This document shows, piece by piece, positions 55,961 to 64,000 of a stretch of DNA of 64,000 nucleotides. The position numbers and the translations under genes are program-made. Origin of the DNA: Apium graveolens (Eukaryota > Streptophyta > Magnoliopsida > Apiales > Apiaceae); the NCBI RefSeq assembly GCF_009905375.1, contig NW_027418076.1, forward strand, positions 1-64,000, read 5' to 3'. Each line of letters begins with the position of its first letter. Position 1 is the stretch's first letter. The notes beneath the pieces were generated by a model. It worked only from the letters and a program-made list of their open reading frames with translations, was not told where the DNA came from and searched no databases.

Positions 55961-58792
55961 GATTACAATTTAACAAAAAAAGATAATAATTCTAAAGAGT
56001 AATCAATAAATTTAACAAATATTTTTATTTTTTAAAAGAGAGAGAAGATAGATCATTCAAATAAGAAGGTAAGCAAAGAGTACAAAAAGGTGTCTATTTA
56101 TAAATTTGACTAACAAGATAAATAAGGAAAATTTAAAATCTAAACAGCCCTATAAAATGATTATGAATTGGTACTCATAATTTCAAACATTAAAAACAAA
56201 GTAAAGAGATTCATATGAAGAGGTGTAAATGGTATAAAAGAATAATAAGTTGCCAATGGATGAATAGGGAAAAAAGAGATAATTTTAACATTAGGAAAGA
56301 GGAGAAGAATTCAGATCAGGAGATACACACAAAAAAGTTTAACTAAAAGGGTAACAATTAATAATTCTATGCACCATTACCTTGAAAAAATATATAATGA
56401 TTAAAATAGAGAGGGTAAAGAATAAGAAATTACTAATCAAGAACTAAAAACATATGGGCAATATCTGCAACAATTGTACCCCTTTGTATAAGAAGCTAAA
56501 GAACAAATTAATAATTATATGTTAGGGGAACGTTTCACCATCTGCCTCATCAAACCCTAAAAAAAGCTCTCTCAACCTCTTTTTTTTTCTAGCAGCGGTT
56601 CGGGGCTTCGATCGGTTTTCACCGGTGGAAAGCCCCAAATCATCTATTTTCCCTACTTTGTTCGTATTTTTCAATAATACTCCTCCCCGGGTAAGGATTT
56701 TCATCGTTTAAGATTGTATTTTTGTTTGATAAAATCTTTGTTGGGTGAGATTTGTTCCCAATTTATTTGGGTTTTGTTTATTCTCTCCTTGTGAGAGCTT
56801 GGTGTGTTTTTTGGTGTGTTTTGGTGTGATTCGATTTTCAGAGGTTTGATTCAGTGATAAAGATTTATATGGGATTGCAATTACTATCGATAGCTCAAAC
56901 TGGTTTTGGTGAAGGCGATGCATGTGTATATATCAATTTTAACAAATCGCTTGATTGTGTCTTCATAAAGACTAAATTAATCAGCCATATGATCTGTTTT
57001 ATGTTTGTTCGACTTGATTATTCTTCTAGATGCTGTATGGATTTTCATTATTGAATTAATTCTGATTTTTTTTCAAAAAATAATTATATGTTAGGGGAGA
57101 AGTTAGCCAAATATACTGGTGAACCATATCCATGATCACATGTAGTTTATACAACTTAGATAAGCTATTAGTAAACTTGAACAAATGTAATATTTACTCA
57201 CCATAGAAATGATAGTAAGATTTATTAATAAATAAAAATACATACTATTATTATTTCACATTTTTATAAATACCTTACAAAACTATAACTTTATTTGCAT
57301 AACTAATTAATAGAAGTTACATGTGTGCTGCTTTATAAAGAAAAGCCATTATCACATCTAATTTAAAATATCTAACCAATACATGAATACATGACTAATA
57401 ATTTAGTTAACTAATAGTGTAATACACACATTTTTTTATAGAGACTTGTCAATAAATTTCTGGCATTTATCCATTTGAGTCAACTATTAATGGTAATTTG
57501 TTATTATGCATCTCATAGTTATATTATATTTAAATTATTATTATATAACCAAATTCAATAATTAATAATTTTTTCATAAATATATTCGGTCTCAGCTAGT
57601 AACCTTGTTATTTGAGTACTCTAGTTAGATACCCTTTTGTAACAACATTAAAAACAAGAAATTGTCTCATAAAATAATTTTTGTGGTTTGTATTGTACAA
57701 TCAAAATTAACTTTGAAATTTTTGTTTGTTTTTATATAATAGTCTTTTTTTTCACTTTATCTCGTATTTGTATAGTAACTTTAATATATGTTATGTATTT
57801 CTATCTCATGTTATATTATATTATATAGTTATGTTGTGTCTACATTTTATTTTTATATATAGTTTTTTGTAATTTTATGTATTCTCTTTTTATAAATATA
57901 ATTTAAAATGAGTTTTATAAATTTTAATTATTTTTTTGTGTAAAATAATTTTTTTTATATAATTTTATTATGTGTGGTTAAAAACATTTTTAGAATGTTG
58001 TCACATGTTCTACAATTTTGTATTCTAAAATTTCCTATATTTTGTAATTTTTATTAAATAATATAAAAAAATTATGTCTCATCCATTTTTATGTGTGATT
58101 TATGTATTTTTTGTGTTTTTTTATTAACAATGTTCTATAACTTTTTTAGGTTTTTCAATTTTTTGTACTGTATTGTATATTTTATGTGTTCCTAAATTAA
58201 TTTTTAGTTAATATGTGTTCTCTAAAAAAGTAAAACTAATGTCATAATTGTGTAGGTGTCATATGTAGACTTAAAAAGGGGGTTGTACGTAAACTTTGTG
58301 ATTGTAGGCATATATAGTTAAGAGAACATGAGAAATCTTAGAGCACTCCTTTTATTCTAATGGCTTAAATACATATGTATATTTATATATCTAACTTATT
58401 ATTATATATTTGATCATAAATACATATATATTTTCAACAAAAAATTTTAGTACAAATGATTTAGACCATTCATTTTATCATTCATTCATTCATAATTTTG
58501 TATTAATTATGTACACATGCATACAAAAATTAATACATATATATTCATATATAATTACACACATACAATTCATGCATATATAATAATTTTATTAAGTGGT
58601 TAACCTTTTTTGGTGTCTTTAACTTAAGTTTAAAATTTAAAAACGAGAATATATACATTATAAATATCAAAGTAGTAATTTAAACAAATGAATAACACAT
58701 GATAATTAAAAATAAATGTCCATATTCTATAATTTTTAATTTCACTTAAACCTCACAAAGATACTTAATTTAATTATATTTATGTTTGAGTA
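55961..58792. other. Q block copy 4, with a retroposed insert
   Basis: Matches 5370-7587 in order and leads into LTR-pair copy 4. An extra 549 bp with a 20-bp target duplication lies at 56530-57078. Otherwise AT-rich with no gene. Confidence 0.72.
56530..57078 (+). mobile_element. 549-bp retroposed sequence (LINE-derived or SINE-like)
   Basis: Flanked by a perfect 20-bp duplication, aataattatatgttagggga (56510-56529 and 57079-57098). The copy at 5931 shows the same stretch once, nearly unchanged, as an empty site. Long TSDs and an A-rich 3' end (tttttttcaaaaaa) are typical of LINE-mediated insertion. It is much richer in GC at its 5' end (cggttcggggcttcgatcgg, caccggtggaaagcccc) than its surroundings and starts like a plant transcript leader (aaaccctaaaaaaagctctc). 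It has no long sense frame; the 66-codon frame at 56854 is not convincing. It could be an internally deleted LINE, a SINE or a retrocopy of an untranslated region. Confidence 0.65.
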
Positions 58793-59561
58793 TGAAATAC
58801 CCCGACTTTTTTAGACAATAAATTATATTTAAATATCAAACTAAAACTACAAATTTTATTCATGCTTTGAATAAGTCTCAAATAAGCATAGACAATTTTT
58901 TAATCCCAAACATAAATAGCATTATATAGCAAATCTTGAGAGAGTTCCAATATAAACATAATCACTAAAATATTATTGCTAGTCCTTGTCCCAAAAGCTT
59001 GGTATCACAAAATTTTGTAAGTAATTAACCAAAGAGCCCAGCAAGAAACAACTCGGGCCATAAATACCTGCTAGACAGTTTTATAATTTCCCTTACTAAC
59101 GTATCATAAGTGTGTGCCCTGGCACTCTCTAAGTATAAAAAAACTACTTCCCAAACTATATGCACAAAAATATTTTAAAGATTTTAAAATAAAGTAAAGT
59201 TTTAAGAGTTAACTTACCTCAGTGACTTCAATGAATCCAAATATAATGCCAAATAATCACAATTTAAATAGATGAAGCAAAATATAATTAATATATAATA
59301 CCAATTATTTTAAAAATGACATGTATATAAGACGAGGCATAGTAACTGTGTCCACACATATATTCTCATTGCAAAGGTCACTAATGATAAAATTATACAA
59401 CCCTTATACTAAATGTTCATGCGGACATTAAGGGAAAAATAAATAAATAAAACATGTAAGTAAACTTCCTAGACTAATAAATATTAGCATATATTATGTA
59501 TACAAAAAAATATATAACTTATCAAAAACACAATATTTGCATAATCACATTATTCCTAAAA

Positions 59562-59581
59562 TATAATAATAATAATTATAA

Positions 59582-59612
<31 letters not shown>

Positions 59613-59648
59613 AATAATAGGAATAATAATAATAATAATAATAATAAT
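59562..59648. repeat. (TAA)n microsatellite, LTR1 copy 4
   Basis: Interrupted TAA units at the standard LTR position. Confidence 0.93.
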
Positions 59649-61830
59649 ACATGAGGGACAAGTGCATAAATCATTTAGTGAGAGAGGAAAGGTGTAAAGT
59701 ATCTTAACAACATATATATCACTCGAGAAAATTCATTTATTAATAATATGAAAATACTATTTTTAATTATTTATAACATAAAAAATATGATTATACATTT
59801 GTAAAAAGAATTTTCTTACCTTGCATAAAATGTAATTACACACAAATATTTATGTACAAAATACTATGACATAACTCATGTGAAATTAATAACTAAAATT
59901 TGTTGATGTGATTACATTAGAAAATAATTACCAAAACTAGCACATATATAACAAAACTTATAAACACCTATAAAATAACAAGTAAAATAAGGTGTTTAAT
60001 GGTAGGTATGTAGGCAAGGCCTTTAACTATGGCACATAGACTTAAATAGCATGGAAAGAAATTAGCAGTGTCAAAACATATATATATTCATATGGAGCAC
60101 TTAATTGTATATACAAGTCAGAGAGTGAAAATACATGTAATATTATAAAATATAGAATGAAGTAGAACCTACCTAGTAGGAGACTCACTGTACAAAGAGA
60201 AAAATGAAATTAGTAAGGATTATATAGAACTATTGGTTGAACTTATTTCCTAATTTACTCTTCCTGTACACTGCATGTACTCACCCGGTATTTGAAATTC
60301 ATACCCACTTTCAGTGAACACGTCTTATGAGCACTCCTACCTTTTACCCACTAATAACAACAAACATAAAAATTAAAACAAAAAATAATTATTATTTTTA
60401 AATGTAATTATTTTAATTTTCAAAATATATAACTCTGTCAAATAAATTTTATAATTTACAAGAACAATTAATAACAATATATAAAATACAAAATATTTTA
60501 ATATAAAAATCTTCGATATTACTTTCTACCCACCTTAAAAAAAATTTGGTCCCAAAATTTAAACATACAAAATATATTTAAATATACCAAAAATATTTTA
60601 GTGTCAAGAAACACAAACCAAAAATAGAAGTAGTTTTTTTATAACACACTCAACTAAACTCACACTCCAGCGCATGCTCATACCTCATAACTTAGGTCTA
60701 GCCTCACTACTCACAGGTCAAGCCTCAATACTCACATGTTACCTCATATCTTAGGTCAAGCCTCAATAATCACATGTCAAGCCCAGTCTACAGTAAGGTA
60801 ACCTAGGCTCTCAATACCATCTAGGCTCTGAATACCAATTCTAATACCCGGGCTTTTTTTAAACAATAAATTATACTTAAATATCAAACTAAAACTACAA
60901 ATTTTATTAATGCTAAAAAATAGGCCTCAAATAAGCCTACACAATTTTTTATTTCCAAACATAAATAGCATTATATAGCAAATTTTGAGAAACGCGTCTC
61001 CAATACAAACATGATCGCTAAAACATTATTCCAAAGCAAGCTAAAATCAAGTCCACCTTTAAGATGTGCCAAAAGCTAAGCACCTGAAAGTAATGACCCA
61101 AAGAGCCCAACAATAAAATAATTCTACACTAGTGGATCAAGTATCTTAATTTTATAAAACCAAAATTATTATCCGAAAATCCATATGACATAAAATATAA
61201 CTTAATTCTACAGCTGGCTAAGGCCACAAATACTTGGTGACACATCAAAAGTTCATAATTTGTGTCAATAATGGGCGGCTTACTAAGGTGTTATAGGTTT
61301 GTGGGCTCCCAAAAGCATCATAATTAGCACTCCCTAATTACGTATCAAAGACTAGTTCCCCAACTATAAGCAAATAATTGGTTCACAAGTCATTGGTTCA
61401 CAAGTCAGAGGGAATTCTTGTATGTAAAACACTTACTTGATCCATAAATTTTTAAATAAAAATAGTGCAAAAATATTTTAAATATTTTAAAATAAAGTAA
61501 AGTATGAAGAGTTAAGTTACCTCAGTCACTTCAATGAATCCAAATATAAGTGCCAAATAAATCCTATTTTAAATAGATGGAACAAAATATAACTAATATA
61601 TAATACCAACTATTTTAAAAATGACATTTACATAAGATGAGGGCATAGTCAGTGTGTCCCCACATATTCTAAGTGCAAAGGTAAGCTAATAATAAAATTA
61701 TACAACAATTATGCTAAGTGTTCATGCACACAACAAGGGAAAAATAAATAAATCATGTAAGTAAATTATGTACACAAAAAATTATATTACTTATAAAAAA
61801 CACAATAATTTCATAATCACATTATTCCTC

Positions 61831-61881
<51 letters not shown>
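61831..61881. repeat. (TAA)n microsatellite, LTR2 copy 4
   Basis: About 17 uninterrupted TAA units. Confidence 0.95.
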
Positions 61882-61882
<1 letters not shown>

Positions 61883-62490
61883 GTACATGTGGGATAAGTG
61901 CATAAATCATTTAGTGGGAGAGAAACGGTGTAAAGTATCTTAACAACAAGTATACCATGTGATTTCTAGTCTAAAACTAATTCCAGCAAATTCAAATTTT
62001 CTCAATATGCAAAAACTATTTTTAATTATTTATAACATAAAAATATGAATGTACATTTGTAAAAAGAACTATCTCATGTTTACCTTGCATAAAATATAAT
62101 TACACACAAATATTTACTTACAAAATACTATGACATAACTCATGTGAAATTAATAACTAAAATTTGTTGATGTGATTACATTAGAAAATAATTATCAAAA
62201 TTAGATAGATAAAAAAACTCATAAACACCTATAAAATTACAATAAAATAAGATATTTAATGATAGCTATGTAGGCAAGGCCTTTAACCATGGCACATACA
62301 CTTAAATAGCATGGAAAGAAATCAGGAGTGTCAAAACATATATACATGATACAGGGGAGCATTTAATTGTATATACAAGTCACATAGTAAAACATGCATG
62401 TAATATTATAAAATATAGAATGAAGAAGAACGGACCTAGTAGGAGGGTCAGTGTACAAAGAGAAAAAATACTAGTAAGGATTATATAGAA

Positions 62491-62993
62491 GAGAAAACGT
62501 GGCATGAGGGCAATCTTAAGTTTGTCCCCTAAGGTTATAAAAATACGACGTCAATATATACATATGTTTCATCAATTAATTCATAAACACGTCTCTAACC
62601 TCAAGTCCCTCCCTCCCTCAAAATCCAAAACCGTACTCCCTTAAAATCCAAATTCACCAGTCATGTCTTAGTCCAATCCAAAAATTAGGATTTTTACATT
62701 AAATCAATGGAGAACGATGAACATAGTCGGTGTATGTACGAGCTTGAGGAAAAATAGCAGTTATCAGATTATGAAGATTATGAAGATGAATCACACAACT
62801 CTATTCAGGAACCAGATTCTATCACGCATGAAGGCTGTCATGTTAATACATAAGTGCCTCAAATTGGCATGGAATTTCTTACTAGTGAAGTAGCTTACGA
62901 TTTTTAAAAGATTTTTTCTTTGAAACAAGGATTTGCTACACGAAAATATTCATCTACTAAATTCAAAGATAGTACCGTTATAAAGAGATATTG
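62491..62993 (+). mobile_element. MULE C: 5' end only, with FAR1 leader
   Basis: Begins gagaaaacgt after tatatagaa (62482-62490). The ATG at 62707 opens the same acidic leader (DYEDYEDESHNS) as copy A, with a TAG after about 15 codons and another stop before the FAR1 domain. FAR1 similarity (IGMEFLTSEVAYDF, stop) runs to gttataaagagatatt, where it fuses to T/P sequence gtacaaataaaggg. Confidence 0.83.
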
Positions 62994-64000
62994 TACAAAT
63001 AAAGGGAAATAAAGAGAAATTCTCTGGTAAGCAAAAAAATAGCAGGGAAAAGAAAAAAAATTACAAAAGCATAAATATAATTTTGTGCAAGAAAATATAT
63101 ATTACTAAAATATGACGCCATGATAAGGTCAAAATACATGTTTTTTATATAAAATGTAACGCCTTCTATAAGTTTTTACTTTCAAAGTAACGCCACAACG
63201 GTTACTAAATGTCATGTCAAACATAAGTTACCAAAACATAACTCCTTTTTGATGGTTATGTATAATAGCAACCAAGCACATGATTAAAAAACTACATACA
63301 ACTATTTTGTAATCATTCCTCTGAGAAAGATGCTTAAAAAGATGCTTTGATCGGAAATGTTAAGAGAGATTATTGGTGAGCGAGGGGAGACCCTTGAGAG
63401 CAAGAAGAAGAAGAAAAGGTTATCATCTTTCTGTAAAATATATGTTTACATTTAGTGTTCTTTTTCATACATAAGATGTGCTAAATTGTATCTTGTCATA
63501 TATTTTTACACAGCAAATGCAATTATATATAAATCTGTTAAACAATGAAGAAAGTGCTCCGAGTACTTCAAAGGTATGATCTTCAATTTTTTGATTAACA
63601 TAACTTAAAAAAATTTATTGATTTTTAGTAGATTACTCACCAAATAAGTGGTTTTATTGATTTCATTAGATTTTGTGATTTCACTCGTTTTGTGTTTAAC
63701 TTTGATCTATATTGATAAATAAATCAATTGAGTGCCAACAATATTAAGTACTTCACATTCTTCAATATAATAAGTCCGTATATTTGTTTAAAATGGTTTT
63801 ATCATATGGGTGGCTTATGATTTTATTTTATGGCTCTATTTTACTAGGCCTAATTGTGCTGACTACTATGAATTTTTTATGATGTGTTGTAGTTAACATT
63901 TGGTTATAGGTCAGCCATGGTGATACTCGAAACCAAAGGAAAAAGGTTTTTCAAATAGACCGGCTGTGGATGATTGGACGCAGATCTTATCACCAAGACA
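62994..64000. repeat. End of T and P block, copy 4
   Basis: Matches 33455-34460, including the undeleted part that is missing near 20346. It runs off the window inside YTH fragment 5. Confidence 0.8.
63910..64000 (+). pseudogene. Captured ECT/YTH-type gene fragment 5, cut by the window end
   Basis: The same exon after the acceptor gttatag; it shows the A-run and the DDWTQILS segment before the window ends. Expected to continue into the YTH core as in fragment 4. Confidence 0.7.

Larger units (their letters stand above)
58793..62490 (-). mobile_element. LTR-pair retroelement copy 4
   Basis: LTR1 is 58793-60523, interior 60524-60839, LTR2 60840-62490 up to the MULE insertion. The left duplication reads gagta (58788-58792), one change from gaata. 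The interior is longer than in copy 1 because the cactcaca-type stretch (gtcaagcctcaataatcaca) is repeated. The primer-binding complement is ctaggctctgaatacca. Confidence 0.78.

Noticed and set aside
56530..56640. tRNA-type A/B promoter boxes in the 549-bp insert
   Set aside because: ggttcggggct only loosely resembles a B box and no A box is at the right distance.

Overview
The window is plant nuclear DNA made almost entirely of nested, decayed transposable elements. I recognise no intact host gene, rRNA, tRNA or CRISPR array. An angiosperm source is indicated by a Sirevirus-type Ty1/copia element, a FAR1-type Mutator-like element (MULE), LTR retrotransposons primed by initiator tRNA-Met, and a captured fragment of an ECT/YTH-type m6A-reader gene with its introns. 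The DNA is very AT-rich and carries many (TAA)n tracts. I cannot name the species.

Most of the window is built from one large composite unit present about four times in the same orientation. In order, the unit holds: an AT-rich spacer (Q); an LTR-pair element, about 1.7 kb LTRs around only about 250-320 bp of interior, inserted with TSD gaata; a MULE inserted into the second LTR with TSD tatatagaa; a T block built partly of ~450-bp subrepeats; and a P block carrying the YTH-gene fragment. T and P repeat in diverged form with a ~3.4-kb period. LTR-pair copies start at 7588, 25207, 38560 and 58793, always after the same flank. The units were therefore copied as segments and were not independent insertions. 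The clearest pair is 17683-28070 versus 31069-41585.

Region by region: 1-2671 is a tandem P pair with two YTH fragments. 2672-5360 is a LINE reverse-transcriptase remnant split by a small minus-strand copia element. 5361-7587 is spacer. 7588-16013 is the LTR pair with MULE A nested in it, and MULE A itself contains a 5'-truncated copia integrase-RT-RNase H block. 16014-25206 is T/P/T/P and spacer. 25207-31068 is LTR pair 2 with MULE B. 31069-38559 repeats T/P. 38560-41585 is LTR pair 3. 41586-43399 is a patchwork of copia, LINE, spacer and MULE pieces. 43400-46197 is T. 46198-55825 is a complete Sirevirus-like element on the minus strand. 55826-58792 is T and spacer with a 549-bp retroposed insert. 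58793-62993 is LTR pair 4 with a MULE 5' end. 62994-64000 is P with a fifth YTH fragment.

The youngest large element is the Sirevirus (46198-55825). It has both LTRs, 5-bp TSDs, PBS, polypurine tract, a full-length gag frame, a pol broken by three frame changes and two nonsense codons, and a 491-codon extra sense ORF between pol and the 3' LTR that resembles the plant Transposase_32 family.
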